This document shows, piece after piece, positions 35,634-42,950 of a stretch of DNA of 64,000 nucleotides. The notes under the pieces are model-generated. The model was not told the origin of the DNA and made no database searches. It was given only the letters and a program-made list of their open reading frames with translations. The stretch covers positions 186,001 to 250,000 of the forward strand of contig JANSWW010000002.1 in the NCBI GenBank assembly GCA_024743275.1, given 5' to 3'. How positions within the stretch are numbered: position 1 is the stretch's first letter; each line of letters begins with the position of its first letter. The position numbers and the translations under genes were made by a program. Source of the DNA: Alphaproteobacteria bacterium (lineage in GTDB: Bacteria; Pseudomonadota; Alphaproteobacteria; JANSWW01).

Positions 35634-36355
35634 CAAGACCTCAGTCTCAGGGTTGAGCGGCCGCCATCGACACCGATGACCTGCCCGGTGATCCATCCCG
35701 CCTGGGGCGAGAGGAGGAACTTCGCCAGTTCGGCACTATCTTCTGGTACGCCCAAACGCGGAAGTGGATGCATCGCCGCGATTGCGTCCCGCATTTTTGC
35801 GTTGCCGATCACGCCTTGCGCTATATCGGTTTCCGTGATGCTGGGCGCAATGCAATTCACCCGGACCTTGGGCGCCAGGTCGGCCGCCAGCGCCACGGTC
35901 AGTCCCTCGACAGCGCCTTTCGCCGCACCGATCGCCGCGTGGCTCTTGAAGCCCTGACGAACCGCCACGGTGGAGAACAGCACAACCGAGCCCTCGCCCG
36001 CCTTCAACGCCGGCTCGGCCGCCTGAACCGCCAGGGCCGCCCCCTGGGCGTTGAGCCGGAAGCTCTCGAGAAAATCGTCGGGGGTCAAAGCCTTCAGGGG
36101 CTTCAGGAGGATCGATCCGACAGCATAGACGAGCCCGGAAAGGCTATCCCCCGCGTCCCGGACCGCCTGTTTGATTTGCGCCGGGTCCGTCACATCGCAG
36201 AGCGAGTGGGTCGCGCCGACATCTCCGGCAAGCGACGTGAGCGCGGCCGCGTCGCGCCCCGTCAGATGAAGCGGCCAGCCTTCGGCGGTCAGGGTATGAA
36301 CCAGCGCTTCGCCGATTCCACCGACGGCGCCGAAAATCAGGATCTTGTTTCTCAT
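35633..36355 (-). CDS. SDR family protein lacking the catalytic tyrosine
   Basis: A 240-residue Rossmann protein with the SDR loop GAVGGIGEAL, N102, S128 (LFSTVA) and K146. The position four residues before the lysine is I142 (HAAIGAAKGAVEG), where a catalytic Tyr is expected. The C-terminus is normal (WITGQVIGVDGGRS). It is therefore an atypical or non-catalytic SDR, or one using H139. It is the first gene of the minus-strand arm, five genes coupled by overlaps, and its ATG lies only 9 bases from the candidate -10. Confidence 0.85.
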   Translation of the reverse strand: MRNKILIFGAVGGIGEALVHTLTAEGWPLHLTGRDAAALTSLAGDVGATHSLCDVTDPAQIKQAVRDAGDSLSGLVYAVGSILLKPLKALTPDDFLESFRLNAQGAALAVQAAEPALKAGEGSVVLFSTVAVRQGFKSHAAIGAAKGAVEGLTVALAADLAPKVRVNCIAPSITETDIAQGVIGNAKMRDAIAAMHPLPRLGVPEDSAELAKFLLSPQAGWITGQVIGVDGGRSTLRLRS

Positions 36356-36364
36356 GTACTTACA

Positions 36365-36391
36365 TACGGAAAGACCGCCGTCCCGGATGGA
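36365..36391 (-). promoter_or_regulatory. Candidate ECF-sigma promoter of the SDR/FeS-photolyase arm
   Basis: On the minus strand TCCATCC (36391-36385) is followed after 16 bp by CGTA (36368-36365), then nine bases to the SDR ATG. It is the same CATCC-N16-CGTA as before the photolyase on the other arm. If used, the transcript would be almost leaderless. Part of it coincides with the phoX terminator stem, so chance is not excluded. Confidence 0.4.
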
Positions 36392-36397
36392 CGGCGG
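36369..36397 (-). terminator. Possible phoX terminator
   Basis: Reading the minus strand, CCGCCGTC (36397-36390) pairs perfectly with GACGGCGG (36382-36375) around a 7-base loop, followed by TCTTTCC. The stem is strong but the T run is weak. It lies 32 bp after the phoX stop. Confidence 0.5.
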
Positions 36398-36428
36398 CCT
36401 CCCTCAAGCGCGCTTATGTGGACAGGGA

Positions 36429-38336
36429 TCAGCCGATCGGCTGGTCGTCGTCCCGGGTAATGGCGATCACGCAGGAGCGCGGCACGGCATTGCCGCCCTC
36501 GGGGAAGTGGCTGCCGCCCTTCTCGCCCGGGTGCTGGATGCCGACGAACAGCGTCCGGTAATCCGGGGTCCAGGCGAAGCCGGTGATCTCACAGCCGATC
36601 GGCCCGACCAGGAAGCGGTTGATCTCGCCGGTCTCCGGATCGCCGACGAGCATCTGGTTGTTCCCCATGCCGGCGAAGTCGCCTTCATTGGAGTAGTTGC
36701 CGTCGGTCTGGATCCACAGGCGGCCCTTGCTGTCGAAGGCGAGGCCGTCCGGCGAGTTGAACATGTTCTGTGGCGTCACGTTGCTGGACCCGCCATATTT
36801 GTCGTCGTGGACGGTCGGGTTGCCGGCCATGACGAAGAGATCCCACTCGAAATCCTCCGAGGTGTGATCGCTGCCCTTCGGCCACCAGCGGACGATCTGG
36901 CCGTAGTTGTTGGCCGCCCGGGGATTCGGGCCACCGACGGGCTGCTCGTCGCCGCCGGCATTGGTCTTCTTGCCGCGGTTCTTGTTGTTGGTGAGCGCGC
37001 AGTAGATTTCCGCCTTGTTCGGGTGGGCGGCGACCCATTCCGGACGGTCCATGGTGGTCGCACCGACCTTGGAGGCGGCCATCCGGGTGTGGATGGCGAT
37101 CTCCGCCTCGGACATGCCCGTGGTCTCCGGCGTCAGGGCCAGCCACTTGCCGGTCTGGGCGTCGTTGAACTTGGCGACGTAGAGGGTGCCGGTTTCCAGC
37201 AGGTCCGTGTTGTCGCCGCCCTCGACATGTTTCCCGGCGGTGACGAACTTGTAGAGGAACTCGCCGCGCTCGTCGTCGCCGAGATAGACCACCACATGGC
37301 CGTCGGAATTGACCACCAATTCGGCGTTCTCATGCTTGAAGCGACCCATGGCGGTGCGCTTCTTCGGCATTGAATCCGGGTCGAGCGGGTCGATCTCGAC
37401 CACATAGCCGGCCCGGTTCGGCTCGTTCGGCTCCTTGGAGATGTCGAACCGGGAATCGACATTCAGCCACCCATAACCCCAATCGGTGTGATCGATCCCG
37501 TAGCGGCTCAACTCCGGGCTGACCTCGTAGCTCTCGTCGGAACTACCGAAATAGCCGTTGAAGTTTTCCTCGCAGGTCAGATAGGTGCCCCAGGGGGTGC
37601 GGCCGTTGCCGCAATTGTTCCAGGTGCCGAGCGACACGGTGCCGGTCGGATCGCCGCTGGTCTTCATGAGATCGTGGCCGCGGGCCGGGCCGGTGATCTC
37701 CATCTTGCTGTCCGGGGTGATCCGGCGGTTATAGGGGCTATCCTTGACGATCGCCCACCGGCCGCCGGTCTGCGCCACCTCGATGACGGAGACGCCGTGG
37801 GCCATTTTGCCCTTGCGGTAGTCGTCCGGCGTGACGGGCAGACCGTCGGGGCGGTGACCGAAATGAACCCGGAGCGTGGTGTATTCGTTGTTCACCGCGA
37901 GAATGTGGCGGCCGTTATGGGTGAACAGCGCCATGCCGTCGTTACAATCGCCGAAGGCCCGGGCCTGACTTTCCGAGGTCCCTCGGTTCACATGGTCGAA
38001 GTCCTGACCGGACGACCACAGCGGCTCGCCCCAGGTCGCGACCACATTCCAGGAATAGCCGTCCGGCACGGTGATGGTGTCGAGGCCGTTGGTCTCGATC
38101 GGCATGAAGGGCAGTTTGGACTCGGCGCGGGCCGGCATCGGCGTCAGGGCGGTGGTGCCCATGACCAGGGCCGCGGTCCCGAAAGCGAGCCCGCCCCGCA
38201 GCATCGCCCGGCGGGTCAGAACGGTGTCGACGATCCGATCGAAATCGGTCGTCTCCGGCGGCGTCCGGCGGATCTCGTCCAACTCGTCGAACGAGTATTT
38301 TTCAAGCGTCTCCACGCTTTTTTCGACAGAAGACAT
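36429..38336 (-). CDS. phoX: PhoX-family alkaline phosphatase
   Basis: A Tat-exported Ca/Fe-dependent phosphatase-like protein (DUF839, PhoX beta-propeller) for using organic phosphate. The 635 residues include an N-terminal cytoplasmic extension, the twin-arginine motif TRRAMLRGGLAFG (41-53), an Ala-rich h-region and a likely cut near ARA-ES (71). The propeller shows WNNCGNGRTPWGTYLTCEEN, DHTDWGYGW, KHENAELVVN and SPDGLAFDSKGRLWIQTDG, typical of the family. The ATG at 38336 follows GGGAGAG; an upstream ATG at 38375 is less likely. Its promoter region is shared with the divergent ABC operon, with no Pho box that I can point to. Confidence 0.92.
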   Translation of the reverse strand: MSSVEKSVETLEKYSFDELDEIRRTPPETTDFDRIVDTVLTRRAMLRGGLAFGTAALVMGTTALTPMPARAESKLPFMPIETNGLDTITVPDGYSWNVVATWGEPLWSSGQDFDHVNRGTSESQARAFGDCNDGMALFTHNGRHILAVNNEYTTLRVHFGHRPDGLPVTPDDYRKGKMAHGVSVIEVAQTGGRWAIVKDSPYNRRITPDSKMEITGPARGHDLMKTSGDPTGTVSLGTWNNCGNGRTPWGTYLTCEENFNGYFGSSDESYEVSPELSRYGIDHTDWGYGWLNVDSRFDISKEPNEPNRAGYVVEIDPLDPDSMPKKRTAMGRFKHENAELVVNSDGHVVVYLGDDERGEFLYKFVTAGKHVEGGDNTDLLETGTLYVAKFNDAQTGKWLALTPETTGMSEAEIAIHTRMAASKVGATTMDRPEWVAAHPNKAEIYCALTNNKNRGKKTNAGGDEQPVGGPNPRAANNYGQIVRWWPKGSDHTSEDFEWDLFVMAGNPTVHDDKYGGSSNVTPQNMFNSPDGLAFDSKGRLWIQTDGNYSNEGDFAGMGNNQMLVGDPETGEINRFLVGPIGCEITGFAWTPDYRTLFVGIQHPGEKGGSHFPEGGNAVPRSCVIAITRDDDQPIG

Positions 38337-38729
38337 GTCACTCTCCCAAATCCAAAGATGCAGCATACTAACCATGATCGATGTCAGTTAGATGAAAGAT
38401 GCTTTCGCCAAACACGAAGAGAGGAATAAAATTTACTGTTCTGAATCAATATCTTAGACATTTTTCATTTTTTCCGTTGACAAAGCGGACGGTCCCGCCC
38501 CTTCTTATCACAGCGCGGATTTGAGGCTCAGCTTGTGGGCGCGCTCTATAAATATCCACTAAAGCGAGGGGACGCGAACCCGCCGCCAACGAGCCGCGGG
38601 TTTTTTTGTTCCCGCGGCCAGACGACCGGCCAACCCAGCTTCCCAGACCTTGAAAAGAGAGCCTCTTGTGCAACCTGAGGGGCGCTCCACGGAACGACAT
38701 GGCGCTCCTCAAGTCGACAGGAGAACGAC
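38337..38729. other. phoX-ABC transporter intergenic region
   Basis: This 393-bp stretch has no gene. The half next to phoX is AT-rich and should hold the phoX promoter. TTGACA at 38477-38482 and TATAAA at 38547-38552 are possible elements of plus-strand promoters, though not spaced together. From 38497 on lies a structured leader with an intrinsic terminator and an alternative antiterminator (annotated separately). Between 38619 and the ATG, GGCGCTCC is repeated (38691-38698 and 38701-38708). Confidence 0.6.
38497..38618 (+). promoter_or_regulatory. Candidate attenuator or riboswitch leader of the ABC importer
   Basis: Three nested or competing stems can be drawn. Outer P1: CCCCTT (38497-38502) with GAGGGG (38566-38571). 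Inside it: GCGCG (about 38513-38517) with CGCGC (about 38540-38544). Terminator: AACCCGC (38577-38583) with GCGGGTT (38596-38602) followed by a T run to 38607. Antiterminator: GCCGCGGG (38593-38600) with CCCGCGGC (38611-38618), which takes the same bases and puts the T run in the loop. That is the layout of a transcriptional switch. I match it to no known riboswitch class. Confidence 0.45.
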
Positions 38730-39785
38730 ATGTCTACCACGCTGTCCGCCCGGAGCCCGCGCAAGGCCACCCGGCTTCCCGGTTTTAACCTTAGATCGGC
38801 CCTGAAAGCCGTCGCCGCCGTCGGCTTCGCGATCGGGACCACCCTGGCGCTGGCCGGGTTCACCGACGCCCATGCGGCCGACGCACCCGACCGCATCACG
38901 GTCGATTACGCCTACTACAACCCGGTCGCCCTGCTGCTGAAAAAGAAGGGATGGGTCGAGGAAGAGTTCGCGAAAGACGACATCAAGATCCGCTGGGTCC
39001 TCTCCCTCGGGTCCAACAAGGCGCTCGAATTCCTGCGCGGCCGGTCCACGGACTTCGGATCGACCGCCGGCTCCGCCGCCGTGGTCGCCCGGGCGGGCGG
39101 GCTGCCGATCAAATCGGTCTATGTCTATTCCAAGCCCGAGTGGACCGCGCTTGTGACCACCAAGGACAGCGACATCCGAACGGTGGCCGATCTCAAGGGC
39201 AAGCGCGTCGCCGTCACCCGCGGCACCGATCCGCATATTTTCCTGCTGCGCGCCCTCGACGAGGCCGGGCTGACCGAAAAGGACATCAAGCCGGTTCTGC
39301 TCCAGCACCCGGATGGCTACCGCGCCCTGGTCGGCGGCCAGGTCGACGCCTGGGCCGGGCTCGACCCCCATATGGCGAAGGGCGAGCTGGAGAGCGGCAC
39401 CCCGCTTTTCTACCGGAACGCCGATCTCAACACCTATGGCATCCTGAACGTCCGGGAAGAGTTCGCGGCCAAGCACCCCGACATCATCGAACGGGTCCTG
39501 AAGGTCTACGAGAAGGGTCGGAAATTCGCCCTGGCCAATCCGGACGAGCTGCGTGCTGTGCTGGTCGAAGCGGTGAAGCTGACCGATGACGTCGCCCAGA
39601 AGCAGCTCGGCGAGCGGACCGACATCACCAATCCGGTGATCGGTCAGGCCCACCGAGAGACCTTCGTGGCTACCGGCGAGGTCCTCAAGAAGATCGGTGT
39701 CATCAAGCCGGACGTCGACGTTAAGCGGACCGTCAACGACCTGATCGACACCTCCTTCCTGGAACAGGTCTCGGCCAGCAACTAA
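38730..39785 (+). CDS. ABC substrate-binding protein, aliphatic sulfonate (SsuA/TauA/NrtA-like) family
   Basis: A periplasmic binding protein for a small anionic or sulfonated nutrient. The signal peptide covers about residues 1-49 (long n-region, cleavage near DAHA-A). The mature protein reads ITVDYAYYNPVALLLKKKGWVEE, then GSAAVVARAGGLPIK, DLKGKRVAVTRGTDPH and VGGQVDAWAGLDPHM, characteristic of the SsuA-like group. A GACAGGAG Shine-Dalgarno precedes the ATG. Permease and ATPase follow directly. No sulfonate monooxygenase lies nearby, so taurine, alkanesulfonate, nitrate or thiamine-precursor transport cannot be distinguished. Confidence 0.88.
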   Translation: MSTTLSARSPRKATRLPGFNLRSALKAVAAVGFAIGTTLALAGFTDAHAADAPDRITVDYAYYNPVALLLKKKGWVEEEFAKDDIKIRWVLSLGSNKALEFLRGRSTDFGSTAGSAAVVARAGGLPIKSVYVYSKPEWTALVTTKDSDIRTVADLKGKRVAVTRGTDPHIFLLRALDEAGLTEKDIKPVLLQHPDGYRALVGGQVDAWAGLDPHMAKGELESGTPLFYRNADLNTYGILNVREEFAAKHPDIIERVLKVYEKGRKFALANPDELRAVLVEAVKLTDDVAQKQLGERTDITNPVIGQAHRETFVATGEVLKKIGVIKPDVDVKRTVNDLIDTSFLEQVSASN

Positions 39786-39816
39786 ACCGACCATCGGACG
39801 GAACGGGAGAACGGTT

Positions 39817-40689
39817 ATGGCCGTCTTGGACGATATCAAGGAAACCATCGGGCTACGTTCCGACCACACGACCGGAGGAGCCGCATCGCGCGGCTCCTCT
39901 TTGCTGCCCGGTCGGGGAACCCTGCTGGGCTTCGCCCTACCCCTGGGCCTCGTCGCCCTGTGGCAGGTCGCCAGCGCGACCGGCTTCGCCGACCCGCAGC
40001 TGCTGCCCGCCCCGGGCGAGGTCCTGGGTGAGATCGTCGCCCTGTGGCAGTCGGGGGATCTCGTCGAGCACATCGCCGTCACCATGGGTCGGGTCGCCGG
40101 CGGCTTCCTGTGGGGGGCCGTCGCGGCCACGGTGCTCGGCATTCTGACCGGCACAAGCACCTGGGCCCGCCAGTTTCTCGACCCGACCATTCAGGCGCTG
40201 AAGGCGGTTCCGTCGCTCGCCTGGGTGCCGCTGTTCATCCTCTGGTTCGGCATCTTCGAGGATTCGAAGCTGATGCTGATCGCCGTCGGGGTGTTTTTCC
40301 CGGTCTATCTCAACCTGATGACCGCGATCCGCGACGTCGACCGCAAGCTGATCGAGCTCGCAAGGGTCAACGGCCTCAGCCGCTGGCAGACGGTCCGCTG
40401 GGTACTGCTGCCGGCCACCCTGCCCGCCTATGTCACAGGCCTGCGCGGCGGTCTCGCGCTGGGCTGGATGTTCGTCGTCGCCGCCGAGTTGATGGGGGCC
40501 AGCGAAGGCCTCGGCTTTCTGATGATCGACGGTCAGATGACCGGCCGCCCGGCCATCATCATCGGCGCGCTCATTCTCTTCGCCATCGCCGGTCAGATCA
40601 CCGACAAGCTGCTGTGGCTCGCCACCCGCAAGCCCCTGGCCTGGCAGGACACCTTGGACAGCCTCGAAGGAGGGCGGAACAATGCTTGA
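39817..40689 (+). CDS. ABC permease, SsuC/TauC/NrtB-like
   Basis: A 290-residue inner-membrane permease with about six TM helices after a 35-residue polar N-terminus. The EAA loop is ELARVNGLSRWQTVRWVLLP and the family signature VPSLAWVPLFILWFGI is present. It overlaps the ATPase gene by 8 bp. It forms the translocation channel of this importer. Confidence 0.9.
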   Translation: MAVLDDIKETIGLRSDHTTGGAASRGSSLLPGRGTLLGFALPLGLVALWQVASATGFADPQLLPAPGEVLGEIVALWQSGDLVEHIAVTMGRVAGGFLWGAVAATVLGILTGTSTWARQFLDPTIQALKAVPSLAWVPLFILWFGIFEDSKLMLIAVGVFFPVYLNLMTAIRDVDRKLIELARVNGLSRWQTVRWVLLPATLPAYVTGLRGGLALGWMFVVAAELMGASEGLGFLMIDGQMTGRPAIIIGALILFAIAGQITDKLLWLATRKPLAWQDTLDSLEGGRNNA

Positions 40690-41419
40690 GATCCAGGATA
40701 TCTGCCGCCGCTTCACCACGCCGGACGGCGCGGTCGTCCGTGCTCTGGAAGATGTCAGCCTGACGATCCGGGAGCATGAGATCATCTCCCTGGTCGGGAC
40801 CAGCGGCTGCGGCAAGTCCACCCTGCTGCGCCTGCTCTCCGGCCTCGATCACCCGACCGAGGGCCTGGTCCAACTCGACGGCAGGACCGTCGACAAGCCC
40901 TCGCCGGAGATCGGCATGGTGTTTCAGGAGCCGCGCCTGCTGCCCTGGCTGACGGTCACGGACAATGTCGGAGTCGCTCTCCTGGATACACCGAAGACCG
41001 AGAAGGCGGAGCGGGTCGCGGCCGTTCTGGAGAAGGTCGGCCTGACCAAATTCGCCGACGCCCTGCCCCGGCAGCTTTCCGGCGGTATGGCGCAACGGGT
41101 GGCGATCGCCCGCGCCCTGGTGCGCCGACCGTCGATCCTGCTGATGGACGAGCCCTTCTCCGCCCTGGACAGCTTCACCAAGCAGACCCTGCAGGATCAC
41201 GTCCTCGACCTTTGGCGGGACGAGAGCTTCACCGTCGTTCTGGTCACCCACGATCTTGAGGAGGCGGTCACCCTCTCCGACCGGGTGGTGGTGATGCGCG
41301 GCAACCCGGGCCGGATCGACCGGGTGGTCGAGATCGACAGCAAGCGTCCGCGGGACCGGACCTCGGATGCCGTCCAGTCCCTCAAGCGGGACCTCACCGC
41401 CGCCCTGCATCTGAATTAG
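40682..41419 (+). CDS. ABC ATPase, SsuB/TauB-like
   Basis: The energising ATPase of the importer, with 245 residues. Walker A GTSGCGKST starts at 39, the Q-loop is VFQEPRLLPWLTV, the signature is LSGGMAQR, Walker B is ILLMDEPFSALD and the switch His is in LVTHDLEEA. These are the usual features of the nitrate/sulfonate/taurine ATPases. The gene is last in the operon and convergent with the next gene. Confidence 0.92.
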   Translation: MLEIQDICRRFTTPDGAVVRALEDVSLTIREHEIISLVGTSGCGKSTLLRLLSGLDHPTEGLVQLDGRTVDKPSPEIGMVFQEPRLLPWLTVTDNVGVALLDTPKTEKAERVAAVLEKVGLTKFADALPRQLSGGMAQRVAIARALVRRPSILLMDEPFSALDSFTKQTLQDHVLDLWRDESFTVVLVTHDLEEAVTLSDRVVVMRGNPGRIDRVVEIDSKRPRDRTSDAVQSLKRDLTAALHLN

Positions 41420-41437
41420 GGCTCTGCCTCGCCGGCC

Positions 41438-42208
41438 CTAGTCGGCGAAGGCGACCGCGAACTCGGGCCGCTCGGGCTGGTTCGGCTGGTCCAGGGGATG
41501 GGGCAAATGCGCCACCCGCTCCCTGCCGACCTCGGCCCGCGTGAAGCTGCACTCGACCGATAGCGGATACCCGTCCTTGGTCGGCAGCCCCGAATTGTTG
41601 CAATGGGTGTGGACCAGCGTCAGCCCGCAGCGGGAAATGAAATCCTCGATCTTGCGGAGATGCAGGTCGACATCGTGGAACTCGATCACCAGGCCTTCGA
41701 TCCGCTCCTTGCGGGTCAGGATATCGTCGAGGATCCGGTATTCGTGGCCGCGGATGTCGACCTTAAGGAAGACCTTGCTCTTCTCGCGGTCGATGACCCG
41801 GTCGAGGATCGTCGCCAGGGTCATATGATCCGGACCGTCCAGGGTGCTGACGAAGGTCTTGTGGTGGACCACATCGCCGGAGAAGAAACGGCTGTATCCC
41901 AGGAAGAGCCGGGCCTGCGCCAGGATCTTCTCCGGCTTTTGGAACTTGAGCGCCGCCTTCACGGTCGCCTTCAGGAACGGCCCGGTGCCGATGCCGCCGT
42001 CGAAACAGTCGATGCAGACGGGGTTAAGGGCGCGGAACTGCTCCTCGAAGCTCCAATCCACGTTGACCCCGAGCCCGACCAGATGATCGGCGCGGCCGAC
42101 GCTTTGGCTATCCACCAGATAGCCGCCGTCTCCGTCCCGACCGACCCGGATCAGCGAGCTACAGCGATAGGGCCGCAAATAGGGCGGCAAGGTCACTTGA
42201 TGGGTCAC
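41438..42208 (-). CDS. FkbM-like methyltransferase domain protein
   Basis: A 256-residue protein that looks like a divergent FkbM-type SAM-dependent methyltransferase. It has an N-terminal RVGRDGDGGYLV, a GLGVNVDWSFEEQF stretch where the SAM loop would be (without the canonical DxGxxxG), and the FkbM-like VFLKVDIRGHEYRILDDI plus LVIEFHDVD. The substrate is unknown. It stands alone, convergent with the ABC ATPase. The family assignment is moderate because the SAM motif is degenerate. Confidence 0.6.
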   Translation of the reverse strand: MTHQVTLPPYLRPYRCSSLIRVGRDGDGGYLVDSQSVGRADHLVGLGVNVDWSFEEQFRALNPVCIDCFDGGIGTGPFLKATVKAALKFQKPEKILAQARLFLGYSRFFSGDVVHHKTFVSTLDGPDHMTLATILDRVIDREKSKVFLKVDIRGHEYRILDDILTRKERIEGLVIEFHDVDLHLRKIEDFISRCGLTLVHTHCNNSGLPTKDGYPLSVECSFTRAEVGRERVAHLPHPLDQPNQPERPEFAVAFAD

Positions 42209-42325
42209 CGGCCAGAAGCTCCGTTCCGTGCTCCGCTATCCCTCCGAGTAGGTCCGCCCGGCCCACCCTCTGTCAATGGGGTTCGGGGGCGACCATCCCC
42301 CGGCCCATACCGACGAAACCCGACC

Positions 42326-42350
42326 AACCTCCCCTGACGAAGGGGAGGTT
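42326..42350. repeat. REP-like perfect hairpin
   Basis: AACCTCCCCT (42326-42335) and AGGGGAGGTT (42341-42350) form a perfect 10-bp stem with a 5-base loop, in the gap between the FkbM-like gene and holC. The next 50 bp, rich in GGGAGGAGTTGGGGTGGG, resemble sequence that accompanies dispersed intergenic repeats in alphaproteobacteria. No T run follows on either strand, so it is not a simple terminator. Confidence 0.6.
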
Positions 42351-42403
42351 CAAGAAAGGCCCCGCCCTTTGGAAGGGAGGAGTTGGGGTGGGTTCAGCCC
42401 CCC

Positions 42404-42853
42404 TCACGCCCGTTTGGTCCACCCGCCGCCTTCCTGCTGTTCGTAATAGGCCAGGTCGTGGCCGTCGTTCTTGTAGGCCCGCCAGCGCCGCCGGGCTTCG
42501 GCAAGCGCCGCCGGGTCGCGGCCGTCGAACACCTCATGGGTCCGCTCGACCGTGTCGATCAGTTCCGAGTCCGCGCCGTCGGTCAGAAATAGATAATCGG
42601 CGCCGTTGGGGTTCTCGTCCTTCTCGGTGAGCCAGACCGGCTGATGCGCCGCCATGCCGTCCTTGGCCGTGCCATGGGGCAGGAAGGAATCGTCCCGATA
42701 GGTCCAAAGCCGATCGCACAACGCCTCCACCCGTTCCGCCGTCGACGCCATGACGAGCGCGCGCTTGCCCCGCTGAAGGCTCATCTCGAGCATCTTCGGC
42801 AAGGCCGCGTCCAACGGCAGGTGGAGGAGTTGATAGAACCAGATCGTCGCCAT
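42404..42853 (-). CDS. holC: DNA polymerase III subunit chi
   Basis: The chi subunit links the clamp loader (via psi) to SSB. The 149-residue protein begins MATIWFYQLLHLPLDAALPKML and contains ALVMASTAERVEALCDRLWTY, GADYLFLTDGA and a C-terminal ARRRWRAYKNDGHDLAYYEQ, all matching alphaproteobacterial HolC. I chose the ATG at 42853. The frame is open 33 codons further upstream but that part is unlike the family. It is divergent from lptF by 97 bp. The pepA gene, usual between holC and lptF, is absent here. Confidence 0.9.
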   Translation of the reverse strand: MATIWFYQLLHLPLDAALPKMLEMSLQRGKRALVMASTAERVEALCDRLWTYRDDSFLPHGTAKDGMAAHQPVWLTEKDENPNGADYLFLTDGADSELIDTVERTHEVFDGRDPAALAEARRRWRAYKNDGHDLAYYEQQEGGGWTKRA

Positions 42854-42950
42854 GCCCGCAGCATAGGCAAAGCGACGCCGCCGCTCCAGGCTTTCGCGCC
42901 CGCCGGCAAAAGAGTAGAAAGGGGCTACGAGACCGCAGCAGCGATACCCC

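Noticed and set aside
25084..36428. rpoE-chrR regulator genes expected with the light/lipid cluster
   Set aside because: Every gene between the ends was accounted for and none looks like an ECF sigma factor or a ChrR/cupin anti-sigma factor.
38477..38729. TPP, guanidine or SAM riboswitch before the ABC importer
   Set aside because: The conserved sequence blocks of these classes (for example CTGAGA for TPP) are absent; only the terminator/antiterminator layout is supported.
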